From: GCA-958296115 sp965222445
GTDB taxonomy: Bacteria > Chloroflexota > Dehalococcoidia > Lucifugimonadales > CAJWER01
NCBI GenBank assembly: GCA_965222445.1
Contig: CBDCTY010000001.1
Span: 682,001-746,000, forward strand
Direction of reading: 5' to 3'
DNA: 64,000 nt
Shown here: piece by piece, positions 1 through 9,184 of the stretch
How the letters are laid out: each line of letters opens with the position of its first letter
How positions within the stretch are numbered: position 1 is the stretch's first letter
Position numbers and translations under genes: made by a program
The notes under the pieces: model-generated
The model's database searches: none
Seen by the model: the letters and a program-made list of their open reading frames with translations, nothing else
What the model was told of the DNA's origin: nothing

Positions 1-740
1 TCTGGGTGCGGCAGATCGACGACCAGGGGGGTGCCGCCCACGGCGAACCACGCGCCCGCACCAATGACGACGGCTACGCCGACAGCCCAGATCAGGGGAT
101 ACGACGGGCGTCCGGTGCGAAGCTCCCGCCGCGTCATCATCCAATGCACGACCAGAGCCGCCGCGACCGCAGCGGCGGCGCAAATCCACCACACCCACGC
201 CGTCTCCCGTCCCACGAACCATGGGAACGACAGCCCGGAGTTGTTCACGTAAACCGCGTCCAGCCACACGAACCCCTCTCGCACCTGCGGGAGTCCGAGC
301 AGCACGATGTACCAGAAGAAGAGCTGCACGAGGAGCGGCACGTTGCGGAATATCTCCACGTACACCTTGGCTGCCCGGCTCATAATCCAGTTGCCCGACA
401 ACTGCACTGAGCCGATGACGACCCCCAATGCCGTAGCGAAGACCACGCCCACCAGAGAGAGGGTAAGGGTGTTGAGCCCGGCTACCAGGAAGGCATAAGC
501 GAAGGAGTCGCTCTCCTCGTAGTCCAGTAGCGTCTCACTGATAGGGGTGGAGTACTCCCTGGACAGGAACGACCATCCGCGGGGGATGTCGCGCTCCTCC
601 ATAGCGGATGTGAGGTTGAAGATGAAGAACGCTACGGCCGCTATTACGACGATTGCCGAAACGATCTGGGCGGTCCAACCCAGAATCCGCGCGTGCCGCC
701 ATACTGGTATTCCCTGGTATGTGAGCGATGGCTGCATCAT
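1..740 (-). CDS. amino-acid ABC transporter permease (AapQ/HisM-like), 3' end outside window
   Basis: The frame stays open from an ATG-ATG start at 740 to the window edge, so the C-terminus is missing. It is an inner-membrane permease for polar amino acids. An N-terminal membrane helix (about residues 20-38) is followed by a soluble stretch and then FLVAGLNTLTLSLVGVVFA and EIFRNVPLLVQLFFWY, which are typical of the HisM/GlnP/AapQ group. The inserted soluble region before the core resembles the long AapQ type. It lies downstream of two binding proteins on the same strand, giving the order binding protein, binding protein, permease. The ribosome-binding site is weak, so translation may be coupled to the upstream gene. 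Confidence 0.85.
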   Translation of the reverse strand, partial: MMQPSLTYQGIPVWRHARILGWTAQIVSAIVVIAAVAFFIFNLTSAMEERDIPRGWSFLSREYSTPISETLLDYEESDSFAYAFLVAGLNTLTLSLVGVVFATALGVVIGSVQLSGNWIMSRAAKVYVEIFRNVPLLVQLFFWYIVLLGLPQVREGFVWLDAVYVNNSGLSFPWFVGRETAWVWWICAAAAVAAALVVHWMMTRRELRTGRPSYPLIWAVGVAVVIGAGAWFAVGGTPLVVDLPHP

Positions 741-813
741 CGGCCATCATCGCACAAGCAAACAATACTCACAAGACGGTCCGGCGGCGAGCCGCCGTAC
801 GCCAACAGTGTAC

Positions 814-1992
814 TCAGCCCATCCTGCAGGCATGGCCGGAGACAGCCAACTCCGGGTCATACTTGTCGGGTGCCGCTAGCGCAGAGGCGCGGCGTAGAAT
901 CTGCCCGCCTTTCGGGCAGTCAGCGCAGGGAGCGTCGGCCCAGAGCGCGTTGCGGCTTCCCTCGCGGGGCAGGTCGATGCCGCCAGGCCCCAGGTGGCGC
1001 TCGTATATCTCACCATAGTTGCCCACGGCCTTGATGACCGTCTGGCCCACGTTCTGGTCCAACCCAAGCCCCTCTTGTCCGAAGGACCCCTCGGTGCCTA
1101 GCAGGCGTTTTGCCTTCACATTGTCGCCTTTGGCCATGGCGTCCACATTGCCCGAATCTATGCCGTATGCCTCGGCATAGATGAGCATGCCCATGACGGC
1201 CTTCACGAGATCGAACCACTGCTCGTCGCCGTGGGGGACCAGGGGCCCCAGAGGCTCCTCGGAGATGGTCTCCGGCAGGATGACGTGGTCCCCGGGGTTG
1301 GCCAGGGTGCTGCGGAGGGCGGTGAGCGCCGAACGGTCGCTGGTGAACACCTCGCAGGAGCCGCTCTTGTACGATTCCAGGGCCACCTGGGACTGCTCGA
1401 ATATCTTCGGGTCGTACTCCAGGCTGTTCTGCCTGAAGAAGTCGGCCATGTTCAGCTCGGTCGTCGTGCCGCTGGTTACGCACACCGACGCTCCGCCAAG
1501 GTCGTACGCGCTTTCCACTCCGAGACTCACAGGCACCATGAAGCCCTGGCCGTCGTAGAACATGGTCTGAACGAAGTTGCCCCAGGAGATGTCCCGGGAG
1601 GTGGTCCAGGTGGTGACGTACACCAGCATGTCCGCTTCGCCGGACTGCATGGTGGGGCCGCGCTCGGCGGCGGCAATCACGCGGATCTCGATGGCGTCGG
1701 GGTTGCCCAGAACGGCGGAGGCCACGGCGCGGCAGAGGTCGATGTCGAACCCAACGTTCCTGCCCGCGTCGTCCAGGGAGCCAAAGCCAGGGGTGTCAGT
1801 AAGGCTCGCGCAGGTGAGCCGGCCCCGAGAGCGGACCACTTCCAGGCGCGAGCTCTCGACCTTCTCATCCGCAACTTCGCTCTCGCTGGAGACTGAAGCG
1901 GGCGCCTCGTTCTCGTCTCCGCATGCAAGAAGCGCGGCCAGAGCCAACGCCAGACTCAAGGCCGCAATATGGCTACGGCTAAGTCGCAACAT
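814..1992 (-). CDS. amino-acid ABC transporter substrate-binding lipoprotein, copy 1, shifted C-terminus
   Basis: This is a periplasmic-type solute-binding protein of the AapJ/GltI family. It begins with a lipoprotein signal (lipobox LLAC) and carries the family stretches GFDIDLCRAVA, AERGPTMQSGEADM and the motifs DRSALTALRS and LPETISEEPLGP. It is a close tandem paralogue of the gene at 2047-3285. Copy 2 ends with GGQIYAAPLR and a stop. Copy 1 has one extra base near 898 (GATTCTAC against GATCTAC on the coding strand), which turns the end into GGQILRRASAL and adds about 27 residues before the stop at 814. The ancestral stop would be at 876. The insertion may be a real mutation or a sequencing error. 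The bulk of the binding fold is intact. Confidence 0.9.
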   Translation of the reverse strand: MLRLSRSHIAALSLALALAALLACGDENEAPASVSSESEVADEKVESSRLEVVRSRGRLTCASLTDTPGFGSLDDAGRNVGFDIDLCRAVASAVLGNPDAIEIRVIAAAERGPTMQSGEADMLVYVTTWTTSRDISWGNFVQTMFYDGQGFMVPVSLGVESAYDLGGASVCVTSGTTTELNMADFFRQNSLEYDPKIFEQSQVALESYKSGSCEVFTSDRSALTALRSTLANPGDHVILPETISEEPLGPLVPHGDEQWFDLVKAVMGMLIYAEAYGIDSGNVDAMAKGDNVKAKRLLGTEGSFGQEGLGLDQNVGQTVIKAVGNYGEIYERHLGPGGIDLPREGSRNALWADAPCADCPKGGQILRRASALAAPDKYDPELAVSGHACRMG

Positions 1993-2046
1993 CTGCCAGG
2001 TCGAGCTCGCCGCCAGCGTCGTGGCGAGCTCGACCCCTCTTTGTTC

Positions 2047-3285
2047 CTACCTCAGAGGCGCGGCGTAGATCTGACCGCCCTTCGGGCAGTCTCCGCAGGG
2101 GGCGTCGGACCAGAGAGCGTTCCGACCACCCTCGCGGGGCAGATCGATGCCGCCCGCCCCAAGGTTGCGCTCATATATCTCGCCGTAGTTGCCCACGGCC
2201 TTGATGACGGTCTGGCCGACATTCTCGTCAAGGCCAAGCTCCTCCTGGCCGAAGGACCCTTCGGTACCGAGCAGCCGCTTTGCCTTCACGTTTTCGCCAA
2301 CGGCCATAGCGTCCACGTTACCCGAGTTTATGCCGTATGCCTCGGCGTAGATGAGCACGCCCATCACGGTCTTCACGATGTCGAACCACTGCTCGTCGCC
2401 GTGGGGCACCACCGGGCCAAGCGGCTCCTCGGAGATCGTCTCCGGCAGGATGACGTGCTCCCCGGGGTTGGGCAGGGCGCTGCGGAGTGCGGCAAGCTGC
2501 GAGCGGTCGTTGGTGAATACGTCGCAGGACCCGCTCTTGTAGGACTCGAGAACGACGTCGGTGTCCTCGTAGACCTTGGGGTTGTACTCCAAGCCGTTCT
2601 GCCGGAAGAAGTCCGCCATGTTCAGCTCGGTGGTAGTGCCCGCCGTCACGCACACGGCTGCACCCCCGAGATCATACGCGCTCGTCACGCCGAGGTTCGA
2701 CGGCACCATGAAGCCCTGGCCGTCGTAGAACATGGTCTGGGCGTAGTTGCCCCAAGCAGCATCGCGCGAAGTGGTCCAGGTGACCGTGCGCACGAGCATG
2801 TCCACCTCGCCCGACTGTACCGTGGGACCGCGCTCTGCCGCCGTGATCAGCCGGATCTCGATGGCGTTGGGGTCTCCCAGCACGGCCGCCGCCAGCGCGC
2901 GGCAGAGGTCGATGTCGAACCCTACGTTCTTGCCTGCGGCATCAAACGACCCGTAGCCCGGCACGTCGTTGCGGCTGGCGCATATGACCCTGCCGCGCTG
3001 CTTGACCGTGTCGAGGCGGCTGCCCATCATCTCCCCGCCCATGGACGCCTTGGCGGCATCCAGCTCCTTCTGGAGCGCATCATAGTCCGCCTTGGAAACC
3101 ATATCCCCCGACGTGGACTCGCCCGACTTCATCTCGGAGTCCAAGGCCGCCTTTGTGCTGTCCAGCTCGGCCTTCACCGCGTCGTAGTCAGACTGCGGCA
3201 CGCCGTCGCCGTCGGAGCAGGCGATGGCCGCAATCATAGCCAAGATTGCCCCAAAGACCACGACAAACTTCGCCACTTGCCTCAT
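2047..3285 (-). CDS. amino-acid ABC transporter substrate-binding lipoprotein, copy 2
   Basis: This is the first gene of the transporter operon and captures amino acids for the permease downstream. The signal peptide ends in an IAAIAC lipobox. Residues of about 25-90 form a Lys/Glu/Ala-rich segment with a repeated SDYDAVKAELDS/KADYDALQKELDA pattern, likely a coiled-coil spacer that copy 1 lacks. The binding domain follows (VGFDIDLCRALA, AERGPTVQSGEVDM). A GGGAGG ribosome-binding site sits about 7 bases before the ATG. The gap to copy 1 is 54 bases. Only this copy has the full-length conserved C-terminus, so it may be the main binding protein. Confidence 0.93.
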   Translation of the reverse strand: MRQVAKFVVVFGAILAMIAAIACSDGDGVPQSDYDAVKAELDSTKAALDSEMKSGESTSGDMVSKADYDALQKELDAAKASMGGEMMGSRLDTVKQRGRVICASRNDVPGYGSFDAAGKNVGFDIDLCRALAAAVLGDPNAIEIRLITAAERGPTVQSGEVDMLVRTVTWTTSRDAAWGNYAQTMFYDGQGFMVPSNLGVTSAYDLGGAAVCVTAGTTTELNMADFFRQNGLEYNPKVYEDTDVVLESYKSGSCDVFTNDRSQLAALRSALPNPGEHVILPETISEEPLGPVVPHGDEQWFDIVKTVMGVLIYAEAYGINSGNVDAMAVGENVKAKRLLGTEGSFGQEELGLDENVGQTVIKAVGNYGEIYERNLGAGGIDLPREGGRNALWSDAPCGDCPKGGQIYAAPLR

Positions 3286-3312
3286 AGTGAACCTCCCTCG
3301 AAATCCAAGATT

Positions 3313-3338
3313 CTGCTAAGACGCAACAATGTTAGCAG
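3313..3338. promoter_or_regulatory. inverted repeat upstream of the transporter operon
   Basis: CTGCTAA and TTAGCAG form a perfect 7-base inverted repeat with a 12-base spacer, 28 bases upstream of the start of the first binding-protein gene. It could be an operator or a 5'-UTR hairpin. No promoter boxes can be assigned with confidence. Confidence 0.35.
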
Positions 3339-3505
3339 TGTGACCCCCATGTGACAACAGATTTGCAGCTACGTTTCTTCTCGTCCGATGGAGAGCTTCT
3401 TTACGACTTCCCTAGCCAAAATGTGACACATGGTACTGCGTATCACCCTATGGCACGACATCAGCGGTAGTGCTGGCGCCGGCCCAGTGCAGGGGCCGAC
3501 ATAAC

Positions 3506-4399
3506 CTACCAGGGCATCGTCCGGCCGTACTTCCGGCGGACCGAGTCGGCCACCTCCGCGCTCGGGCCGGGTACGATCTTCGCGCCCACGTTCTCGATGA
3601 GGTGGAGCACGATCTCCTCGTCCGTCATCGACTCGTCCCTCCAGGAACAATAAAAGGCTGCGCCGGCCTTGTCCAGGGCCGACCTGACGGTCTCGCGCGC
3701 GTGCTCCATGTGAGGAGGATAGGGCGGGTCGTGGCCGTCCGGGTCGCCGAAGGACATGCCCATGTCGCCGGGGCCCCACTCGGCCCATGAGATTCCCGGG
3801 ACCGCGGCGATGTTGTCGGCGTCGGGGAGGCAGTGCCTGTCCTCGATCTTCAGCCCCAGGAACAGCTCGCCCTCGGGGTTCAGGGGCCACGGGTCGGCTA
3901 TCCTGACGTAGCGCGAGGGCTCCACGTCCCAGAGCTCCGCCGGCTGCCCCTGGCCGCCTCCTCCGCGGAGGCCTTCGGGTATCCCCTGGGCCATGCCAAT
4001 GGTCTGGAAGGGGTACCTGGCCGTGGCTACGAACCACTTCACCGCCTCGGCGCTGCGTGAGTGCGTATGTAGGATGCCGTGTACCCCCGCGGCGAGGACG
4101 TGGCGGGTCTGCCAGGCGTTGTACCGCACCTCCTCGGCGCTGATGCAGTTGGACGGCAGTGTGCATATGACGGTCGGCGTCGGGTGGCCGCTCGGCGTCG
4201 GGCCGCCGTCGTGCAGACCCTTCATGTACTGGTACAGGCCAATGGTGTCGAAGGCATGGTGCTCGAACTCCACCTGTATCATGTCCGACCAAGTCTGCGC
4301 CTGCGCCAGCCCTGCCTCATACGTCAGCTCAGCCGCGCCGGTCGAAAAGACGGGCTGGCCCTGCTCCAACAGCTCGATGACCTTGTTCACTCTACCCAT
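3506..4399 (-). CDS. HpcH/HpaI-type aldolase/citrate lyase family protein
   Basis: The product resembles class II 2-keto-3-deoxy-acid aldolases that cleave sugar-acid or aromatic catabolic intermediates to pyruvate plus an aldehyde in the cytoplasm. Supporting features are the order MIQVEFEHHAFD, GVHGILHTHS, LFLGLKIED and WAEWGPGDMGMSFGD, the last two matching the metal-ligand and substrate-pocket regions of the family. The frame is open to 4474, but the ATG at 4399 has a GGAGG site 7 bases upstream and begins the usual VIELLEQGQ motif, so it was chosen (297 residues). It is transcribed alone. The substrate is unknown. Confidence 0.82.
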   Translation of the reverse strand: MGRVNKVIELLEQGQPVFSTGAAELTYEAGLAQAQTWSDMIQVEFEHHAFDTIGLYQYMKGLHDGGPTPSGHPTPTVICTLPSNCISAEEVRYNAWQTRHVLAAGVHGILHTHSRSAEAVKWFVATARYPFQTIGMAQGIPEGLRGGGGQGQPAELWDVEPSRYVRIADPWPLNPEGELFLGLKIEDRHCLPDADNIAAVPGISWAEWGPGDMGMSFGDPDGHDPPYPPHMEHARETVRSALDKAGAAFYCSWRDESMTDEEIVLHLIENVGAKIVPGPSAEVADSVRRKYGRTMPW

Positions 4400-4767
4400 C
4401 GGGCTACCTCCGGTGGTCCTGCCACCCTCGATTCTGTCGGCGTAGTCTAGCACAGCAGCCGAGCGGCGACCCATCGGTTGCGATGATTGAAGAACAGGCC
4501 GGACCAGGTCCCGTCGACGAGCCCTGCGACGAGGCCGGCGCCTCTCACCACGTTCTGCGTCAGCTCCGGACGCCTTCTTAGGCCAGGCAATTCACATTCG
4601 AAGCGCTCGGGCCCAGGATGGCTTCCATCCTGCCTACGCCAGGGGACGCGGCAGAAGCTTGTACTGATGCACGTCCTTTGCGAACCGGCGCGGCGCAGCC
4701 ATCTTGGGGACCGTGGACATCAGGAATATCGCCCCGAGGGCGAGACGGAGGAACAGCAGTATGAATG
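4400..4767. other. intergenic region, nothing recognised
   Basis: This stretch lies between the aldolase start and the stop of the next minus-strand gene. Open frames on both strands are short and have no recognisable motif. Any promoter for the aldolase would lie here. Confidence 0.5.
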
Positions 4768-5490
4768 TCATGGCTTATTGACAGTGGCTCCGCTGCCTCC
4801 GGTCTGAGTGTCGAATACGGGCAGGGACTCGGCGATCTTGATAAGCTCGGCCTTGTCGAGAGGGACGATCAGGCTACTCATCTCAACAACGTAGCCCTCG
4901 TCAGTCTCGAACCACAGGGTCCGAGCAAAGTTGGGGTCCCAATCGCAGCCGCCATCCGACCCCTCGAAGCATGCGCCCTCGAACAGGATGCCCCAATGAC
5001 CTGCGACGGTCACCAGCTCCCAGTGGGCCTCGGCTGGGATAGACAATCTGCTGCATCTCCAGACAAATACCTTGAAGCGGTAGCTGTTGCTAGCGCTTGC
5101 GTATGAATCTGCGAAGTGTCTGCCGTCGCGACTGTGGCTCTCTTTCTTCAGGGCGAACCCTTCCGGCAGGTATCCGGGCACCGGCGGCGAACTCGGCAGA
5201 GGAGAGCCAGGGACGAGATCCCCTGGCCCTGGAGGGACACATGACGGATCGAGCCCAGGCGGGTACACGTCATCGACACTTGTACCAATGCCCACCTTGA
5301 TGAAACCCTTGTCGCCGACCAAGACCTGCTCGTCCGGGGATGGCGGGTCAGCCGGGTCGATGGGCTGCGCAGCCTGCTCCGTGTTGGCGTCAGGACTGTC
5401 AGGTTCGTCTGAGGAGCAGCCAACCGCGGACGCAGCAACGATTACCGCGGTAGTGAACAGCCAGATTAGAGATCTGAAACTCGACTGCAT
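4768..5490 (-). CDS. secreted lipoprotein with a DUF4367-like C-terminal domain
   Basis: The ATG at 5490 follows a strong AAGGAGGG site and starts a signal peptide ending at AVGCSS, so the protein (240 residues) is probably a lipoprotein. A Pro/Asp/Ser-rich linker follows. The C-terminal 120 residues (YLPEGFALKK, VTVAGHWGILFEGACF, WFETDEGYVVEMSS, LDKAELIKIAESL) resemble the DUF4367 pattern of a small beta-rich domain with a terminal helix. Four cysteines in the domain may form disulphides. It stands alone and has no assigned function. The frame continues to 5685, but that extension would place a second hydrophobic segment upstream and has no better ribosome-binding site. Confidence 0.7.
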   Translation of the reverse strand: MQSSFRSLIWLFTTAVIVAASAVGCSSDEPDSPDANTEQAAQPIDPADPPSPDEQVLVGDKGFIKVGIGTSVDDVYPPGLDPSCVPPGPGDLVPGSPLPSSPPVPGYLPEGFALKKESHSRDGRHFADSYASASNSYRFKVFVWRCSRLSIPAEAHWELVTVAGHWGILFEGACFEGSDGGCDWDPNFARTLWFETDEGYVVEMSSLIVPLDKAELIKIAESLPVFDTQTGGSGATVNKP

Positions 5491-5820
5491 TGGTCTCCCT
5501 CCTTCCCAGTTTGGTTGCCGTGCCGCGTCAGTACGCGCTACAACTGCACCGCAGGCCGCTAGTGCCAAGATCCCTACGGCTAAGACAACTCTTGGCAATG
5601 CTACTAGCGTTTGTACGAAACCTACCCTTGCAAGACGATAGCTTCTGTACATGTCAGCCCCCACTACTATCCTACCTCTGTTCAAACGATCTCATACGAC
5701 ACTCCAACGGATCATGGTGGACATTCTAGGGCCTGCGTATAAATTTGGCGTAAAGATCAAGCCCTGTCCTACAAAGAAACTGTAAAGATTTGGGGTGGCC
5801 GGTCCGGGGTAGCGAGAATG
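5491..5820. other. intergenic region upstream of the lipoprotein and beside IS66 copy 1
   Basis: No gene is recognisable. The last 7 bases (5814-5820, GAGAATG) recur immediately outside the second IS66 copy at 23104-23110. Confidence 0.5.
5814..5820. repeat. left copy of the outer direct repeat (GAGAATG)
   Basis: GAGAATG directly precedes the left terminal inverted repeat of IS66 copy 1 and matches 23104-23110 beyond the right end of copy 2. Confidence 0.55.
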
Positions 5821-7337
5821 GTAATTGATTAGCGGATGGAAGGGAAGGGTGTTCAGAGTGGAGGGGAGTGGAGGGGAGTGCCGCTGAACACAGCGCAGAG
5901 CCGGTCCACGACAGGCTGGTCGCCTCCATTGCGTTCCAACGTCCTGATTACGCTGGTGAAGGCTGAGAACGCATCGGCCCCCTCCACGCTCTTGGAGCAG
6001 TGCGATACCTTCCGCGCGATCACTGCCGGGCGGAGCGCTCGCTCAGCACGGTTGTTGGTAGGCTCAATGTTCGGATCGTCCAGAAATCGCAGCAGGTTGC
6101 CACGATCGTCGTGCCAGCCAAGTTCGTTCTGCAACCTGTAGCTGTCCGCATCCGTCATCGGTCGGTCGCGGAGATGATAGCTCAGCTGTTGCTTCAACCG
6201 TTCGGCCTGCACTTCAAAGTCCTCAGCCTCTCCTCGGTGATATGCCCTCCACAGGTCCATGGCTTCTCGCAAAAGCGCACTCAGACTCTTGCCGAAGCTG
6301 CGTCCTCTCCCTGTCTTGGTCTGGACCACTTCGCTGACCGAGCGCAGCACGTGCGCCAGACACTTCTGCTGTTTGATCTCGGACAGCGTCTGGGCATCGT
6401 AGCTGCGGCCCCGGTCCGTCACCATCACCCCTGCGTAGTTCGCGGGAACCACCTCGCGCACCTCTTCGTTCCGGTGACGCGCACGGACCTGATACACCGC
6501 AGCCTCTTCCGTCTCGAACGCCATCAGAAACGCTCGCTCGCCTCCCACACGCCAGCCCGTGTCGTCAGTGTGGACGAACGGACTGGCGCGCACCGATGTC
6601 CGCAACCTGCTGTAGGCATCACCCACCGCACCAGCAGCACGACGCAGCGCGTCCTGGCTGATCGCTCCCTGGCTCAATCTCACCCCGGTCAGCGCTCTGA
6701 GAACAGCGGGAACCTTCCGTACCGGAACGCCCACTCCATAGTGGAGCACGTGGGCCGCCGCCATCAGCCGCTTCCCCACTCGGTGCGCGCTGGCCCCGTG
6801 CTGGTCAGGCGCAACTTCTGGGTGCCGCCCTCGCACCTGCCTGCCGCACGACCGGCACCGGCATACTTGCACACGATACGCCGTTACCTGGGGACGTGGA
6901 ACCGGCAGAAGGTCGGTCACGTAGGCAAGCCGCACTCCCTCATGTTCGAGGACGCCTCCACATCCGGGGCAGGTGTCCCAGGACACTGGCGCCTCTACAA
7001 CCGGCTCGGTGATCTCTTCGGCAGACGGCGGCTTGCGGTAGATGAACAGCCCCGTACCCGGCTTGCGTCCAGGACGCTTGGGCTTGCTGCTGCGCCCGCC
7101 CTTCGAGAACGGCGCCGCCTGACGCTTTCCTCTCCGTTCGGACCCGGCAAGTTGGCTGTGCAACTCTTCGTTGGCTGCCTTCAACTCGGCAATCCGCTTC
7201 TGCTGCCCCTCGACCAGGGCCATCAGTTCGGCGTGCTCAGAATCCGTCTTGCACATAGATAGAGTATAAGAACTTACCGAGTCTCCCACAACACCCATGT
7301 GAGTGATACCATGACACCGACCCCGCTAATCAATTAC
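5821..7337 (-). mobile_element. IS66-type insertion sequence, copy 1
   Basis: The ends are GTAATTGATTAGCGG at 5821-5835 and its exact inverse at 7323-7337. One transposase gene of the tnpC type fills the element, with no tnpA or tnpB accessory genes. The 5' part of the transposase and the upstream end region differ from copy 2, so this is a diverged iso-form. Confidence 0.9.
5853..7256 (-). CDS. IS66 family transposase (TnpC type), copy 1
   Basis: This DDE transposase moves the element by cutting and joining DNA ends. It has an N-terminal coiled coil (LMALVEGQQKRIAELKAANE), a basic linker, a zinc-binding region (CPGCGG and CRCRSCGRQVRGRHP), an IS66 core with DDTGWRVGGERAF and VTDRGRSYD carrying acidic catalytic residues, and a C-terminal EPTNNRAERALRP with the final Glu. 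The start was taken at the ATG at 7256 by comparison with copy 2. It appears full length (467 residues) and undamaged. The N-terminal 60 residues differ strongly from copy 2, while the rest is nearly identical. Confidence 0.93.
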   Translation of the reverse strand: MCKTDSEHAELMALVEGQQKRIAELKAANEELHSQLAGSERRGKRQAAPFSKGGRSSKPKRPGRKPGTGLFIYRKPPSAEEITEPVVEAPVSWDTCPGCGGVLEHEGVRLAYVTDLLPVPRPQVTAYRVQVCRCRSCGRQVRGRHPEVAPDQHGASAHRVGKRLMAAAHVLHYGVGVPVRKVPAVLRALTGVRLSQGAISQDALRRAAGAVGDAYSRLRTSVRASPFVHTDDTGWRVGGERAFLMAFETEEAAVYQVRARHRNEEVREVVPANYAGVMVTDRGRSYDAQTLSEIKQQKCLAHVLRSVSEVVQTKTGRGRSFGKSLSALLREAMDLWRAYHRGEAEDFEVQAERLKQQLSYHLRDRPMTDADSYRLQNELGWHDDRGNLLRFLDDPNIEPTNNRAERALRPAVIARKVSHCSKSVEGADAFSAFTSVIRTLERNGGDQPVVDRLCAVFSGTPLHSPPL

Positions 7338-7462
7338 GGACTCGGTTTCATCGTTCCATTGCGACTGGCTGATGACTGCGAATCGTTCCAGTCGCCTAGG
7401 AGAGGCCTAGGGATGCTTTGAACAAGTCTGTGATTATGGCATAGTAACATGGTGGGGATAAC

Positions 7463-9133
7463 ATGTGGTCTGGGGAGATGAATATGATGGACCAGCCGAA
7501 ATGCCCAATAATGGATGACCTACCTAAGTCGGACAAGGTTCGCCTGTTGATTTGCGTCCCCCTGCTTGCGTTGCTGGCGGCTGTCGCGGCTTGCGCTCAA
7601 CAACCCACGGGAACTCTGGTGCCGCCAAGCCCGACCATGCAAGCGACGGCAACCCCTGCCCCCACGCCGGATATTGACGCCACTATAGAAGCGGGAATCG
7701 TGGCAGGCATCGCGGCCGCCATCACAAATACCCCGGTTCCAACGTCAGTGCCCACGTCAACCCCGCTGCCGTCGCCCACGCCTATGCCAGCACCGACGGC
7801 TACGCCTTCCCCGGAGCCAACACCAACCTTTGCTCCCACGCCTACCCTGCCGCCAACTGCGCCCCCTACCTCAACTGCAACCCCACTGCCGACAGCCAGT
7901 CCGACGGCTACGCCTTCCCCGGAGCCAACACCAACCCTTGCTCCCACACCTACCCTGCCGTCATCTGCGACCCCTAGCTCAACTGCAACCCCACTGCCGA
8001 CAGCCAGTCCGACGGCTGCACCGACGGCTACGCCTTCCCCGGAGCCAACACCAACCTTTGCTCCCACATCTACCCCGCCGCCAACTGCGCCCCCTACCTC
8101 AACTGCAACCCCGGTGCCTACGTCCACGCCTACGCTCACGCCTTCACCGGAGACGGACCCGTATGTTCTAATGCTGGAACTGGTAAATGAGGCTCGGGCA
8201 GAGGCGGGATTGTCGGAGGTGGTGATGGGCGATAACCTAGGAGCACAAATCCACGCCGACAATTTGCTGGCAAACTGTATCAGCTCTCACTGGAGCGCTG
8301 ATGGCCTAGATGGAGGTATGCGATATTCTCTGGCGGGCGGTTATCAGGCAAATAGCGAAAATGTGTCTGGCTCTGACTACTGCCGATTGCCGAATCAAGG
8401 CTACAGTCTCATATCCAACATATCCAATGAAGTCCAAAAAGCTATGGACGGATGGATGAACAGTCCTGGGCACAAGACTACCATCCTCAATGCCCGTCAT
8501 CGGAAGGTCAACATCGGCTTGGCGTTGGACAGTTACAACTTTGTGGCAGTTCAGCAATTCGAGGGGGACTTTGTGGAGTTCACGTCGTTGCCAACGATTG
8601 AGGATGGCGAGTTGTCTATGGAAGGGACAGTGAAAAACGGAGCAAACCTTGAACATGGCGACCATTTCAGGGTTGTAATTGACTTCCGACCACCGCCGCA
8701 CGATCTAACACGCGGCCAGATTGCGAGGGTGTATGGGATTTGTCTAGGGCGAAAAGTTGCTCACCTTAGTTACCGTAGCGATGGTGAGGTGGAGACTACT
8801 TGGAAGACATGTCCATCCCCCTACGATTTTCCGCCCGAATCATCTGCCCCTTCTTCTGGCCATGAGGCGCACCAATTCTGGCAGGAAGCCCGTCAACGAT
8901 GGCAAGCTAGAGAGTCCGTATCCATTATCTCGCGGAAGATAAAGATGTCGAAGTTTCAATTGGAGGACGACAGGTTTGCCATTAGGGCCGACTTAAGAGT
9001 AGTACTGGAGACTCACGGTGCAGGTGTCTATCAGATAAATCTCTTTGGAGTCTTGGATGGGGAAGCGGAGTTGATTTCGGAGTATGCACTTTTTTACGGT
9101 ATACCGCGTCCTACGGGCTATAGTCCTTCATAA
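7463..9133 (+). CDS. CAP (SCP/PR1)-domain lipoprotein with a Thr-Pro repeat linker
   Basis: This is a secreted or surface lipoprotein. The signal peptide ends in LLAAVAAC. It is followed by about 160 residues of Thr/Pro/Ser-rich linker built from repeats, then a CAP domain (LVNEARAEAGL, HADNLLANCISSHWS, a SENV segment, WMNSPGHKTTIL) and about 200 C-terminal residues with no recognised fold. CAP proteins of bacteria are usually extracellular and of unknown enzymatic role. The His of HWS and the SPGH loop are present. An internal ATG at 7478 is better placed behind GGGGAG and could be the true start. It is the first gene inside the IS66-bounded block. Confidence 0.82.
   Translation: MWSGEMNMMDQPKCPIMDDLPKSDKVRLLICVPLLALLAAVAACAQQPTGTLVPPSPTMQATATPAPTPDIDATIEAGIVAGIAAAITNTPVPTSVPTSTPLPSPTPMPAPTATPSPEPTPTFAPTPTLPPTAPPTSTATPLPTASPTATPSPEPTPTLAPTPTLPSSATPSSTATPLPTASPTAAPTATPSPEPTPTFAPTSTPPPTAPPTSTATPVPTSTPTLTPSPETDPYVLMLELVNEARAEAGLSEVVMGDNLGAQIHADNLLANCISSHWSADGLDGGMRYSLAGGYQANSENVSGSDYCRLPNQGYSLISNISNEVQKAMDGWMNSPGHKTTILNARHRKVNIGLALDSYNFVAVQQFEGDFVEFTSLPTIEDGELSMEGTVKNGANLEHGDHFRVVIDFRPPPHDLTRGQIARVYGICLGRKVAHLSYRSDGEVETTWKTCPSPYDFPPESSAPSSGHEAHQFWQEARQRWQARESVSIISRKIKMSKFQLEDDRFAIRADLRVVLETHGAGVYQINLFGVLDGEAELISEYALFYGIPRPTGYSPS
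7797..8120 (+). repeat. tandem 108-bp repeats encoding the Thr-Pro linker
   Basis: Three tandem units begin near 7801, 7909 and 8029. The first spacing is 108 bases and the second 120, because of an extra 12-base insertion. Each unit encodes about 36 residues that include ATPSPEPTPT. All period lengths are multiples of three, so copy-number change would keep the frame. Confidence 0.8.
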
Positions 9134-9184
9134 GCAATGCCATTGAGGTGATTGCTAGGGTACTCTGAACTCCTCCTGGCCATA

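Noticed and set aside
1969..3354. Plus-strand open frame of 461 codons
   Set aside because: It is antisense to the second binding-protein gene.
5821..7337. Independent target duplication for IS66 copy 1
   Set aside because: The 8 bases on each side (CGAGAATG and GGACTCGG) do not match.
7797..8120. CRISPR-like tandem repeats
   Set aside because: The units are adjacent without spacers, stay in frame and encode a Thr-Pro linker.
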